A stretch of 64,000 bases of DNA. Origin: Shewanella sp. NIFS-20-20. Its GTDB lineage: Bacteria > Pseudomonadota > Gammaproteobacteria > Enterobacterales > Shewanellaceae. The notes under the pieces are model-generated. The model was given only the letters and a program-made list of their open reading frames with translations, was not told the origin of the DNA and did not search any database. Both the position numbers and the translations under genes were made by a program. The stretch covers positions 53,216 through 117,215 of the forward strand of contig NZ_JAHUTT010000007.1 in the NCBI RefSeq assembly GCF_019209865.1, read 5' to 3'. Shown piece by piece: positions 48,271 to 57,083 of the stretch. Position 1 is the stretch's first letter. The number at the start of each line of letters is the position of its first letter.

Positions 48271-49160
48271 TGCGTATCGGCATTGATCTAGGCGGCACTA
48301 AAACCGACATCATCGTCTTAGATGACGCCGGGCAAGTAAGGTATCGTAAACGCTGTGCCAGTGGTCAACATTATGCCGCGACCTTGGCAACCTTGGTTGG
48401 CCTCATTCATGAGGTCGATGCCCACTTTACGCAGGCATTTACGGTTGGCATTGGTATACCTGGGACTGTGTCTCGGCGACACGGCACCATCAAAAACGCC
48501 AATTCCACATGGTTAATCGGTCAGTCATTAGATGCAGATTTACACGCGGCGATAGGCAGGCCGGTGCGCTTAGCCAATGATGCCAATTGTTTTGCATTAT
48601 CTGAAGCTTGCGATGGCGCGGGTCAAGGGTTTGAACTGGTGTTCGGCGTGATTTTAGGCACGGGTTGCGGGGCCGGCTTAGTGATCAATGGCAAGGTTCA
48701 TTCTGGCATCAATGGTGTGGCAGGCGAGTGGGGCCATAATCCATTACCTTGGATGAACTCCCATGAGTTCCAATCTCGTGCTTGCTATTGTGGCCGTCAC
48801 GACTGTATTGAAACCTATATATCAGGCACTGGATTGAGTGAGGATTTTTATCAAGCGACCCAACAGCGCTTGTCGGGCCCTGAGATTATTTCATTGATGC
48901 AGCAGCAAGATAGCGATGCACAGGCCGCATTTCATCGATATTGTGATAGGCTATGTCGCGCTTTAGCTCATGTCGTCAATCTTGTTGACCCCGATATCAT
49001 AGTGCTAGGCGGCGGAATGTCGGATATCGCTGAAATATATCCTTACGTTAATCGTCACTTAGCTGCTTATATCTTTGGTAAAGAATGTGAAACTAAAGTG
49101 GTGCCAAACCAGCATGGAAACGCATCTGGCGTCAGAGGTGCTGCGTGGTTGTGGCCATAA
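48270..49160 (+). CDS. mak: ROK-family fructokinase/mannokinase Mak
   Basis: 296-residue sugar kinase of the ROK family: MRIGIDLGGTKTDIIVLDD (phosphate 1), GIGIPGTVSRRHGTIKNANS, LANDANCFALSEA with the catalytic Asp, VILGTGCGAGLVINGKVHSG, GEWGHNPLPW, and the zinc motif CYCGRHDCIE. The C terminus GVRGAAWLWP is nearly the same as that of E. coli Mak. Other ROK hexokinases such as NagK are less likely because of this tail. The ATG at 48270 sits in the cysQ stop codon. Confidence 0.88.
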   Translation: MRIGIDLGGTKTDIIVLDDAGQVRYRKRCASGQHYAATLATLVGLIHEVDAHFTQAFTVGIGIPGTVSRRHGTIKNANSTWLIGQSLDADLHAAIGRPVRLANDANCFALSEACDGAGQGFELVFGVILGTGCGAGLVINGKVHSGINGVAGEWGHNPLPWMNSHEFQSRACYCGRHDCIETYISGTGLSEDFYQATQQRLSGPEIISLMQQQDSDAQAAFHRYCDRLCRALAHVVNLVDPDIIVLGGGMSDIAEIYPYVNRHLAAYIFGKECETKVVPNQHGNASGVRGAAWLWP

Positions 49161-49187
49161 CGCTCATTTTTACTAGGATAACCATGG

Positions 49188-49928
49188 ATGTTCGTACTTA
49201 AAAAAATCATCAGCCAGTTTATGATGCCTATTCCGCTCACGCTATTATTGCTCTGTCTGGTGGCATGGATGCTCAGGCATCGTCGTGGCCATTGGCGTTG
49301 GCCACTCTTGTTGGCCGTGAGCCTGTTAGTTTTTGTCAGCAGTAATTTTGGCAGTCGTTTATTATTGGAGCCTCTCGAGCAACAATATGCCTATCAGCAA
49401 CAGCCCATAGTCAATGACTGTGTGGTGATGGTGCTCGGTAGTGGTCATGATGATCATTTGGCGGTCTCCGCGCTGCAACAATTATCGCCGACGGCCATGA
49501 TGCGCTTGCAAGAGGGGCTGCGTCAAACTCGCTTTGGCCAAAACTGTCTGTTGATCACCAGTGGCTTTGCCGGTAGCAATAACCAACGCGCCCATAGTGA
49601 TGTTATGGCTGATGCTGCCACTGAGTTAGGCTTCCCGCGCGAGCGGATCATTTCTTTGCCGTTAGCGAAAGACACCATTGAAGAAGCGCAGTATTTACGC
49701 TGGGAGATTAATCAAACTCCGTTTAGGTTAGTCACCTCGGCGAGTCATATGCCTAGAGCCATGGCCATTTTTGAGCAAATAGGAACGCAGCCGCAAGCCG
49801 CCCCGGCCGATTATATGGCGCGCCAAGGAGTATGGTGGGCGCTAAGTGCCGATAATTTACTCGGCTCGCAACGTGCGATTCATGAATATATTGGCCAAAG
49901 CTGGTGGTGGATAAAATCACATTGGTAA
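49188..49928 (+). CDS. elyC: Envelope biogenesis factor ElyC-like (DUF218)
   Basis: 246 residues with two N-terminal membrane segments (about 10-27 and 34-52) and a DUF218 domain: CVVMVLGSGHDDHLAVSALQ, RLQEGLRQTRFGQNCLLITS, LPLAKDTIEEAQYLRWEI, and TSASHMPRAMAIFEQ. The same arrangement is found in E. coli ElyC (YcbC), which is needed for peptidoglycan synthesis at low temperature. The paralogues SanA/YdcF are alternatives, but the double helix and PRAM motif favour ElyC. It follows mak by 27 nt. Confidence 0.82.
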   Translation: MFVLKKIISQFMMPIPLTLLLLCLVAWMLRHRRGHWRWPLLLAVSLLVFVSSNFGSRLLLEPLEQQYAYQQQPIVNDCVVMVLGSGHDDHLAVSALQQLSPTAMMRLQEGLRQTRFGQNCLLITSGFAGSNNQRAHSDVMADAATELGFPRERIISLPLAKDTIEEAQYLRWEINQTPFRLVTSASHMPRAMAIFEQIGTQPQAAPADYMARQGVWWALSADNLLGSQRAIHEYIGQSWWWIKSHW

Positions 49929-49955
49929 ATAGACAGTAACCAAGGAATTGACTCA

Positions 49956-50624
49956 ATGTTGGACACCCATGTGGCGATGCGCCCGCAGGCTAAGCGTAAC
50001 GGCATCACCTTAAGCCTTGTTGGCGCCATATTATTGGTGGTGGGTTTATGCTTGTTTGTTATGACCCCTCATTGGTTTGGCCCTGCATTATTAAGTTTTA
50101 CTTTTGGGGTGCTGGGGTTAGTGATTGGCTTGAGTAAAGTGCGTGAGCCTGAGGTGAGTGTGGCATTATCGGCCGAGGGCTTTACCTTTTATCACCGTCG
50201 GGGGCAGGTGTTCGTCGCTTGGAGCAATGTGCAGCGACTCGACAGTTTACGGGTATCTCAAGCAATGACGCTCGTCGAATTGCCTTATCTTGGCGTCAAG
50301 CTGAAACGTATTAACCCAGTGTTGGACAATATCTCGTTAAGATTAGCGACAGGGTTGTTGTCAGAGCAGCGGCCGTTATTAATGACGGCGGCGACACAAG
50401 ATGAAGATCTCAGTGATTATGAGCAACAAGTTGCCCTAGAATTTACGCCATTAGTGGTGGATGGCGAGCGTTATCGTGGGGTACTCGCCATGTTTGGTCA
50501 TCGTTCGATTAAGTTGCAACAGGTCTTGGGATATCATTTATATCTTCCTGCGGACAGTTTTGATAGGCCTTTGCCTGACGCGATCACCTTATTGAAGCAA
50601 TATCATCAGCAATATTCAGGTTAA
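49956..50624 (+). CDS. Uncharacterised membrane protein (DUF2982-like)
   Basis: 222-residue protein with two N-terminal membrane helices (about 18-37 and 42-61, ALLSFTFGVLGLVIGLS). A soluble domain with FTFYHRRGQVFVAWSNVQRL and LGVKLKRINPVLDNISLRLA follows. It resembles the DUF2982 family restricted to Shewanella and relatives, an assignment made from memory of the motif layout. Function is unknown. It starts 27 nt after elyC, so the two may be co-transcribed. Confidence 0.65.
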   Translation: MLDTHVAMRPQAKRNGITLSLVGAILLVVGLCLFVMTPHWFGPALLSFTFGVLGLVIGLSKVREPEVSVALSAEGFTFYHRRGQVFVAWSNVQRLDSLRVSQAMTLVELPYLGVKLKRINPVLDNISLRLATGLLSEQRPLLMTAATQDEDLSDYEQQVALEFTPLVVDGERYRGVLAMFGHRSIKLQQVLGYHLYLPADSFDRPLPDAITLLKQYHQQYSG

Positions 50625-50758
50625 CAGTCCGCAGCGCTGGCCTTGATCACGGCTTATACCGTTTAGAGTGCCACCGTGACCTCCATCTCATGGCGCGGTG
50701 AAACTCTAGCGGTATTAACCTTGGATTTTGATGAGGGATATCCAAGCCAAAATTATGA

Positions 50759-51166
50759 TTATGCCTCTGATAATGTTTGTAGTTTTTTTAATTTTTCATC
50801 ATCAAATAATGAAGTATTTTCTAGCAAGTTGATGCTTTCTTTGATGCGCATCCCAATAAATTGGCCGCCTTCTAGAATTTCCATTTGATTACTCGCCACT
50901 TCACCGTCGAGCGTACCCGTGCCCATGATGATGACTTTTTCACAGCTTAATTTGCCGCTAAAATGACCCGCAATGCGCATTTCATGACACTGGACCTGTC
51001 CTTGGATGGTGCCTTCATGCTCAATGGTAATTTGTCCTTGCGAAATGACTTGGCCCTTGACGTCCCCACCAATTAAGGCGTCACCAGCGAATTCAGTTTC
51101 ACCGCTGATACAAGTGCCTTTAGCAATATAAGTTAACTCAAGAGTCGTATTTTTTCGTTTAAACAT
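50759..51166 (-). CDS. Bactofilin (polymer-forming cytoskeletal protein)
   Basis: 135-residue bactofilin: a short polar N terminus, then the right-handed beta-helix core with repeating short Gly-rich turns (GETEFAGDALIGGDVKGQVI, ITIEHEGTIQGQVQCHEMRI, GHFSGKLSCEKVIIMGTGTL), and a helical tail. Bactofilins form nucleotide-independent filaments used in cell-shape and envelope tasks. It converges with the DUF2982-like gene; no partner peptidase is adjacent. Confidence 0.9.
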   Translation of the reverse strand: MFKRKNTTLELTYIAKGTCISGETEFAGDALIGGDVKGQVISQGQITIEHEGTIQGQVQCHEMRIAGHFSGKLSCEKVIIMGTGTLDGEVASNQMEILEGGQFIGMRIKESINLLENTSLFDDEKLKKLQTLSEA

Positions 51167-51297
51167 AGTTTTATTATCGTTATCGCCGACAGGTAACTTG
51201 ATGTTACCTTGTCTTTATTCGGTTTCAAACCACAAATATTTGGCGCTGGCGTCAGGATTTCGTCTTTGCCGTTTTGCTGGTCAATTTGACCATTAAA

Positions 51298-51780
51298 CTA
51301 GCGTGTTTGTGGCATAATTTGAATCGCTTGGCTTGGGCATGGTGCCACGCAAGCGCCGCAACCGGTGCATAAGTCGGCTACAATCTCTGGTGTTGGGGTT
51401 GATTGAGCGCGATAGCTGAATTTAATCGCACTGGCATCGCAATGATCTCGACACGTTTGGCAGGTCACTCCGGCCAACGTTAGACAAGCTGGAGCAACCA
51501 CGGCGATTTGTGACCAGGCTTGCGCTTGAGATTTATCAAACACCGGCGCTTGACATACTCGCTGGCATTGGCCACAAAAACTACACTCAGCGCGACTAAA
51601 ATCCAGGGCGACAAAGCCACCATCAGCCACCTTAATAATGCCAGTATCACAAGCGGTTACGCATAAATGACAGCGGGTGCAAACATCGGTAAAGTCGACA
51701 TCTTGGCGGCTGAAGGGGGGACGGATCGTGGCGGGGCTATGCCGTTTAAATAACCGTCGGCGTTGTTGATCTATAGCCAT
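51298..51780 (-). CDS. napF: Ferredoxin-type protein NapF
   Basis: 160 residues with four Cys clusters: CTRCHLCVTACDTG, CSFCGQCQRVCQAP, CQTCRDHC, and CTGCGACVAPCPSQAIQIMP. The N-terminal RRLFKRHSPATIRPPF, a basic stretch with RPP, is typical of NapF, the cytoplasmic iron-sulfur protein aiding maturation of periplasmic nitrate reductase NapA. No other nap genes are in the window, so it is detached from the nap operon. A general maturation ferredoxin is the alternative. Confidence 0.85.
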   Translation of the reverse strand: MAIDQQRRRLFKRHSPATIRPPFSRQDVDFTDVCTRCHLCVTACDTGIIKVADGGFVALDFSRAECSFCGQCQRVCQAPVFDKSQAQAWSQIAVVAPACLTLAGVTCQTCRDHCDASAIKFSYRAQSTPTPEIVADLCTGCGACVAPCPSQAIQIMPQTR

Positions 51781-51826
51781 ATGCTTCTCATGTGTGCGGG
51801 GGCATAGCGCCCCCTCGCTCTAACGA

Positions 51827-52837
51827 TTATTGGTAGCCGTTGGGGTTGGTCGATTGCCAATGCCAACTGCTGGTGGCCATATCTTGCAGACTATGGTTAG
51901 CTTGCCAATTTAGCTGCTGACGCGCGTTAGTCGGATCGGCATAGCAAGCGGCAATGTCGCCCGGACGTCTGGCCGTAATCGCATAGTTTATGGTTTTACC
52001 GCTGGCATGTTCAAACGCCTTGACCATCTCCAATACGCTATACCCTATGCCTGTGCCTAAGTTAAAGGTTACTAATCCGCAGTTTGTGGCGAGTTTTTCC
52101 AATGCTTTGATATGGCCCAATGCTAAATCAACCACATGAATATAGTCGCGAACCCCGGTGCCATCGGCCGTATCGTAGTCATCACCAAATACGCTCAAAC
52201 AATCACGTTTCCCCACCGCTACCTGAGCGATAAATGGCATGAGGTTATTGGGAATATCGTTAGGGTCTTCACCAATCAAGCCGCTTTTATGAGCCCCGAC
52301 GGGATTAAAATAGCGTAAGCGCGCGATATTCCAGCTCGGATCGGCATGATGCAGATCTGCCAGGATGTTCTCGACCATCAATTTTGACTGACCATAAGGA
52401 TTGGTCGCGCCCGTAGGGAAGTCTTCAGTGATCGGCAAGCTGGCAGGATCGCCATAGACAGTGGCTGAGGAACTAAATACCAGATCCTTGACTTGATACT
52501 CGGCCATGACCTCACATAACACTAATGTACCCGTGACATTGTTTTGGTAATAGCGCAGAGGCTGAGCCACTGATTCTCCCACGGCTTTTAGTCCAGCAAA
52601 ATGGATGACTGCTTGAAATTGATGCTGGCTAAATATTTGTTGAAGCAGGGGCTTATCAAGAATATCACCTTGATAAAAAGTTACTTTTTTGCCAGTAATA
52701 CTTTCAACGCGAGCTAAAGACTCGGTGCTGGAATTGGACAAATTATCCAGCACGACCACATCATAATTGGCGGTTAATAGCTCGACCAAGGTGTGGCTAC
52801 CAATATAACCAGCCCCACCTGTGACTAAAATTGTCAT
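51827..52837 (-). CDS. galE: UDP-glucose 4-epimerase
   Basis: Interconverts UDP-glucose and UDP-galactose. The 336 residues match Gal[61 protein letters not shown], and [14 protein letters not shown] with the catalytic Tyr/Lys. [15 protein letters not shown] is the usual C-terminal motif. Its start overlaps the galU stop by one base, so galU-galE form an operon supplying UDP-sugars for cell-surface polymers, including UDP-glucose for Ugd. Confidence 0.96.
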   Translation of the reverse strand: MTILVTGGAGYIGSHTLVELLTANYDVVVLDNLSNSSTESLARVESITGKKVTFYQGDILDKPLLQQIFSQHQFQAVIHFAGLKAVGESVAQPLRYYQNNVTGTLVLCEVMAEYQVKDLVFSSSATVYGDPASLPITEDFPTGATNPYGQSKLMVENILADLHHADPSWNIARLRYFNPVGAHKSGLIGEDPNDIPNNLMPFIAQVAVGKRDCLSVFGDDYDTADGTGVRDYIHVVDLALGHIKALEKLATNCGLVTFNLGTGIGYSVLEMVKAFEHASGKTINYAITARRPGDIAACYADPTNARQQLNWQANHSLQDMATSSWHWQSTNPNGYQ

Positions 52838-53745
52838 TAATCCATATCCTTAACTAATTGCTTTAAATAGTTTTTAAATGCACCACTAATTTCTGGGTGA
52901 TGCAATGCGTATTCAACATTGGCCTGCATATAGCCAAGCTTGTTGCCGCAATCATGGCTTTTACCACGCATGTAATAGGCATTGACCGTTTGCTTTTCCA
53001 TGAGCATCGCGATGGCATCGGTCAATTGTATTTCATCACCGGCACCAATGGGGGTCTTGGCTAATAATGGCCAGATATCGGCGGGCAAAACGTAACGACC
53101 AACTACTGCAAGGTTGGACGGGGCCTCATCAATATCGGGTTTTTCCACTAATTCAGCTAACGGGCAAAAATCACCGGGATGGAGGGGCACGCCATTGACA
53201 TTAGCAATACCATATTGATTAACCAATGCCGGCTCAACGCCCTCGACCATGATCTGACCGCAGTTGTCTTCATCAAAATGCGCCACCATTTCGGCGAGAT
53301 TATGTTGATTGAGATCGCAACTGGTTTGGTCAATGATGACATCTGGCAATAACACTGCGAAGGGTTCATTACCAACCACAGAGCGCGCACATAAAATAGC
53401 ATGTCCTAAGCCTTTGGCTTGGGATTGACGCACACTGATCACTGTGACCCCTTTGGGGCAAATCGACTGCACATCATTAAGCAATTGACGTTTTACCCGG
53501 CGCTCTAGCTGAGCCTCAAGTTCAAAACTGGTATCAAAATGATTTTCAATCGAGTTTTTACTGGCATGGGTGACCAGTACAATTTCTTTGATACCGGCAG
53601 CGATGGCTTCACTGACGACATGCTGAATTAGGGGTTTATCCACTACGGGCAGCATTTCTTTGGGAATGGCTTTGGTGGCCGGCAGCATGCGTGTGCCGAG
53701 CCCTGCCACAGGAATGACAGCTTTCTTAATTTTTTGAGACTTCAT
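52837..53745 (-). CDS. galU: UTP-glucose-1-phosphate uridylyltransferase
   Basis: Makes UDP-glucose from UTP and glucose-1-phosphate. 302 residues. The nucleotidyltransferase signature is [20 protein letters not shown] followed by [22 protein letters not shown] gives the metal-binding Asp (Asp-Val in GalU), and [20 protein letters not shown] is the GalU stretch. It is upstream of galE in the same operon. The 320-nt gap before phhA contains its promoter, which I could not place with confidence. Confidence 0.96.
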   Translation of the reverse strand: MKSQKIKKAVIPVAGLGTRMLPATKAIPKEMLPVVDKPLIQHVVSEAIAAGIKEIVLVTHASKNSIENHFDTSFELEAQLERRVKRQLLNDVQSICPKGVTVISVRQSQAKGLGHAILCARSVVGNEPFAVLLPDVIIDQTSCDLNQHNLAEMVAHFDEDNCGQIMVEGVEPALVNQYGIANVNGVPLHPGDFCPLAELVEKPDIDEAPSNLAVVGRYVLPADIWPLLAKTPIGAGDEIQLTDAIAMLMEKQTVNAYYMRGKSHDCGNKLGYMQANVEYALHHPEISGAFKNYLKQLVKDMD

Positions 53746-53890
53746 TGAATGTCCACAATCACTTAATCACTTTTGCTATTGTAAATCAGCCGCTTGAAAA
53801 AGACAGGTTGTAGGTCCAATTTCTCCACTTCTCTTGGTTTTCGAGACGGGTTTGTGGGCGATAACACGCTCAAATGGAAGCGAGTGGAAT

Positions 53891-53908
53891 GTAAGTTTTA
53901 CTTTTTAA
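53891..53908 (+). promoter_or_regulatory. Weak TyrR-box-like site upstream of phhA
   Basis: TGTAAG-N6-TTTTTA keeps the left half of the TGTAAA-N6-TTTACA consensus but little of the right half. It is 49 bp upstream of the stronger box, a spacing that would allow cooperative TyrR binding. Confidence 0.3.
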
Positions 53909-53939
53909 TTGCATGATTTAACTCAATTATATTTATCGT

Positions 53940-53957
53940 TGTAAACTCTGGCTTACA
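53940..53957 (+). promoter_or_regulatory. TyrR box upstream of phhA
   Basis: TGTAAA-CTCTGG-CTTACA matches 11 of 12 consensus positions of TGTAAA-N6-TTTACA. It lies about 110 nt before the phhA start, and the TyrR gene is two genes downstream. Confidence 0.7.
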
Positions 53958-54066
53958 AAGGGATTGGGCCGGTGAGCGATTATTTATGATGGCAATGATT
54001 AACAAACTAACCGGAATAGCACACTATGAAGTTGTGATGTTTCTGTTAATTTTATAGAGGGTAATG

Positions 54067-54861
54067 ATGACAACCAGTTATATTGCCAGAGAAGCTGATG
54101 CTGATGGTTTTATTCACTATCCCGACCATGAGCACCAAGTGTGGCAGCAATTGTATGCCCGCCAAGCGGTTAACCTGCCGCAACGCGCTTGCAACGCCTA
54201 TATGGATGGACTTGACGCGTTGGCATTACCGACAGACAGGATCCCGCAACTAGCTGAAATCGATTCAGTATTAATGGAGTCCAGTGGCTGGCAAACGGCG
54301 GCAGTTCCGGCATTGATTTCATTTGGGCGTTTTTTTGAACTGCTGGCCAATCGTCGCTTCCCGGTCGCGACATTTATCCGCAGCCAACAAGAGATGGATT
54401 ATCTGCAAGAACCGGATATTTTTCATGAGATTTTTGGTCATTGCCCATTATTAACTAACCGAGCTTTTGCCGATTTTTCGGCACATTATGGCAAGCTAGG
54501 TTTGGCAGCCTCGAAAGAAGAGCGAGCTTATTTAGCCCGATTATATTGGTTTACGGTGGAGTTTGGTTTATTACAAGCCAATTCGGTTGATGGGCGTCGG
54601 ATTTACGGCGGTGGAATTTTAAGTTCGCCTGCTGAAACCATGTATGCGCTGAGTGATGATGCGGTATGTGAGCCGTTTGACTTGCTTAACGTACTGAGAA
54701 CTCCCTATCGAATTGATATCATTCAACCCATCTATTTTGAAATTGAAAACATTGATTTTTTAGGTGAAATAGCCAAGATGGATATCATGTCTAGTGTGAC
54801 CAAGGCGCGCGAGTTAGGCCTGTTTACACCGCGTTTTTCACCTAAGACCCAAGCCGTTTAA
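54067..54861 (+). CDS. phhA: Phenylalanine 4-monooxygenase (phenylalanine hydroxylase)
   Basis: Pterin- and iron-dependent enzyme turning phenylalanine into tyrosine. The 264 residues form a bacterial monodomain PAH without the regulatory ACT domain. The iron site is in FHEIFGHCPLLTNRAF (the two His), with the Glu in WFTVEFGLLQ. RQAVNLPQRACNAYMDGL is also typical. The ATG at 54067 is preferred over the preceding ATG at 54064 because AGAGG is six bases upstream. phhB follows after 12 nt. Confidence 0.95.
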   Translation: MTTSYIAREADADGFIHYPDHEHQVWQQLYARQAVNLPQRACNAYMDGLDALALPTDRIPQLAEIDSVLMESSGWQTAAVPALISFGRFFELLANRRFPVATFIRSQQEMDYLQEPDIFHEIFGHCPLLTNRAFADFSAHYGKLGLAASKEERAYLARLYWFTVEFGLLQANSVDGRRIYGGGILSSPAETMYALSDDAVCEPFDLLNVLRTPYRIDIIQPIYFEIENIDFLGEIAKMDIMSSVTKARELGLFTPRFSPKTQAV

Positions 54862-54873
54862 CAAGGAGTATTT

Positions 54874-55212
54874 ATGTCTGAATTAGCGACAATGAGTTGC
54901 GAAGCTTGCCAAGTTGATGCACCGAAAGTTTCCGAGACCGAATTAGCGGAACTCATTCGCTCGATCCCCGATTGGCACGTTGAAGTGCGCGATGGCATTA
55001 TGCAATTAGAGCGCGTTTACAAATTTAAGAACTTTAAGCTTGCACTGGCCTTTACGAATCGTATCGGTGAGTTAGCTGAAGCCGAATTTCATCATCCCGG
55101 CATTCTGACTGAGTGGGGCAAGGTGACGGTCACTTGGTGGTCACACTCAATTAAAGGCCTCCATAAAAACGATTTTATTATGGCGGCCAAAACCGATTTG
55201 TTATTGGATTAA
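54874..55212 (+). CDS. phhB: Pterin-4a-carbinolamine dehydratase
   Basis: Regenerates the pterin cofactor of PhhA. The 112 residues have the PCD/DCoH motif set: [20 protein letters not shown] with the active-site His pair and [17 protein letters not shown] with the third His. The ATG follows AAGGAG. The adjacent phhA gives a clear functional pair. Confidence 0.95.
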   Translation: MSELATMSCEACQVDAPKVSETELAELIRSIPDWHVEVRDGIMQLERVYKFKNFKLALAFTNRIGELAEAEFHHPGILTEWGKVTVTWWSHSIKGLHKNDFIMAAKTDLLLD

Positions 55213-55257
55213 CTCTGCCTTTAGGTACGCTGCTTGTCTTGAGGCAGCGCACCTACC

Positions 55258-55275
55258 TGTAAACAATACTTGCCA
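55258..55275 (+). promoter_or_regulatory. Possible TyrR box upstream of tyrR (autoregulation)
   Basis: TGTAAA-CAATAC-TTGCCA has a perfect left half and 4 of 6 in the right half. It is about 100 nt before the tyrR start. An imperfect hairpin (AGGTACGCTGC/GCAGCGCACCT, 55223-55254) just upstream lacks a T tract. Confidence 0.4.
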
Positions 55276-55374
55276 CCCTCACTGAAACCCTCTAACGTAT
55301 ACTCACCATGACAAAATGGACTCCGACTGACGGTGGGATGCCGACAGGGACTCGTATTAATGAGGATGTAAACT

Positions 55375-56916
55375 ATGCGCTTGGTCGTTAGTTGCCATGA
55401 CAGGGTAGGTTTGGCTAAAGACATTTTGGTTGTGCTAGAGCAATATGGCATTAATTTAATGGCCATTGATGCCAGTAACAAAGGCTTTTTATATTTACAA
55501 TTTGCGCAGGTGAGCTTTGATACCTTAAGTGCGCTAATGCCGCAGATCCGTAAAGTAGAAAGTGTCAGCGATGTGCGCACTGTGTCGTTTATGCCTTCCG
55601 AGCAAGAACATTACGCCCTGAAAACCTTATTAAAAACCCTCCCTGACTGTGTGTTTTCTCTCGATGCCAAAGGGCGAATTCGTATTATTAATGAATCGGC
55701 GCTCGTCACCTTGGCGATGTCAGAATTAGATGTCATTGATGAACCGTTGAACCACTGGGTGCAAGGGGTCAATTTTAATCGGTGGTTAAGTGAGCCTCAG
55801 GTTTTAGCTCAAACCGCGAAAGTACAGATTGGTGAACGCGAGTTTCTTGCCGAAATGCTGCCTATTTATTTGCCTGATGATCAAGATAAACATATCTTGG
55901 CTGGTGCGGTAGTATCACTCAAGTCATTGGCTCGACTTGGCAAACAATTCAATGCATTACAGAATCAATCTCAAGGTTTTGAAACCGTATTAGCCGTCAG
56001 CGATAAAATGAAACTGGTCGTAGGGCAAGCAAGACGAATGGCGCAATTAGATGCACCATTGTTGATTACCGGCGAGACGGGTACAGGTAAAGAATTGATG
56101 GCGCGAGCCTGTCATGATGCGAGTTTAAGGCGAGATCATCCTTTTATTGCGATTAATTGTGCTGCATTACCAGACAGTGCCGCCGAAGAAGAGCTATTTG
56201 GCTTTGTCAGCCACGGGCAAGTAGTCAAACGCGGCTTTTTTGAGGAAGCGCAAGGAGGGACGGTGTTTCTGGATGAAATCGCCGAAATGTCCAAGGCGGC
56301 TCAAGTGAAGTTATTGCGTTTATTGCAAGATGGCTGCTTTCGTCGCATTGGTGGTGATGAAGAGGTTAGGGTCGATGTGCGAATTATCTGCTCGACGCAG
56401 AAAAACTTGGCCGATTTGTGTCAGCAAGGCAGTTTTAGGGAAGATTTGTATTATCGAATTCATGTTTTAAGTTTGCATATGCCCGCACTGCGTGAGCGAC
56501 GTGTTGATATTATTCCCTTAACTGAGATGTTCTTAGAGCATTATAGCCAGCAATTATCTAGCCCGTTACGTCGTATTTCGGCCAGTTGCCGTGATCACCT
56601 ATTGACGTATGCTTGGCCTGGCAATGTTCGCCAATTAAAGAATGCGGTGTTTAGGGCCGTGTCGATTTGGGACGGCAGTACCGAACTCACCGTTGAGCAA
56701 CTTAAATTGCCCTCATATGCCGAAGGTTTTGGCTATTTCGATAATGCCTTTGAAGGTACATTAGATGAAGCGATGAAACAATTTGAGTCTAGTTTGCTCA
56801 GGCGCCTCTATCCAGCGTTTCCTAGTACGCGTCAATTAGCAAAAAAACTCGGGGTCTCGCATACGGCCATTGCCAATAAGCTCCGCGATTACCAGATAAG
56901 TAAACCCAAGTCATAG
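55375..56916 (+). CDS. tyrR: Aromatic amino-acid regulator TyrR (PhhR-like)
   Basis: 513-residue regulator of aromatic amino-acid metabolism and transport. An N-terminal ACT domain (MRLVVSCHDRVGLAKDILVV) is followed by a PAS domain (about 85-190). The AAA+ domain has Walker A GETGTGKE and TVFLDEIAEMS. The C-terminal helix-turn-helix is STRQLAKKLGVSHTAIANKL. The GAFTGA loop needed for sigma54 activation is replaced (FGFVSHGQVVKRGFFEEA), as in TyrR, so it works with sigma70. It sits between phhAB and fah-maiA, both with TyrR-box-like sites. Confidence 0.93.
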   Translation: MRLVVSCHDRVGLAKDILVVLEQYGINLMAIDASNKGFLYLQFAQVSFDTLSALMPQIRKVESVSDVRTVSFMPSEQEHYALKTLLKTLPDCVFSLDAKGRIRIINESALVTLAMSELDVIDEPLNHWVQGVNFNRWLSEPQVLAQTAKVQIGEREFLAEMLPIYLPDDQDKHILAGAVVSLKSLARLGKQFNALQNQSQGFETVLAVSDKMKLVVGQARRMAQLDAPLLITGETGTGKELMARACHDASLRRDHPFIAINCAALPDSAAEEELFGFVSHGQVVKRGFFEEAQGGTVFLDEIAEMSKAAQVKLLRLLQDGCFRRIGGDEEVRVDVRIICSTQKNLADLCQQGSFREDLYYRIHVLSLHMPALRERRVDIIPLTEMFLEHYSQQLSSPLRRISASCRDHLLTYAWPGNVRQLKNAVFRAVSIWDGSTELTVEQLKLPSYAEGFGYFDNAFEGTLDEAMKQFESSLLRRLYPAFPSTRQLAKKLGVSHTAIANKLRDYQISKPKS

Positions 56917-56919
56917 CAA

Positions 56920-56937
56920 CGTAAGCGAATCTTTACA
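56920..56937 (+). promoter_or_regulatory. TyrR box upstream of fahA
   Basis: CGTAAG-CGAATC-TTTACA matches 10 of 12 positions, with a perfect right half. It starts three bases after the tyrR stop and lies 147 nt before the fahA start, so it likely controls fahA-maiA. Confidence 0.6.
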
Positions 56938-57083
56938 AATATGATAAGCGTGTATTTGCTCTTGAATTGGCGCTTGGCATTTTCTTCCGTGACCAGTTAC
57001 GGTAGATATGTAGCCAGACAAGAGGCAGATGCCATCACTGAACCAGTCATTGACTGGACAGAGCACAAAGGATAGGAGCAAAT

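Larger units (their letters stand above)
53746..54066. other. Divergent regulatory region between galU and phhA
   Basis: No gene. It holds one good and one weak TyrR-box-like site for phhA and must hold the galU promoter on the other strand. The segment nearest galU is not otherwise distinctive. Confidence 0.55.

Noticed and set aside
50676..50888. Plus-strand 70-codon frame near the bactofilin gene
   Set aside because: Mostly antisense to the bactofilin gene, without a ribosome site.
55223..55254. Terminator after phhB
   Set aside because: A fair hairpin with one mismatch but no T tract; noted only in the tyrR upstream entry.
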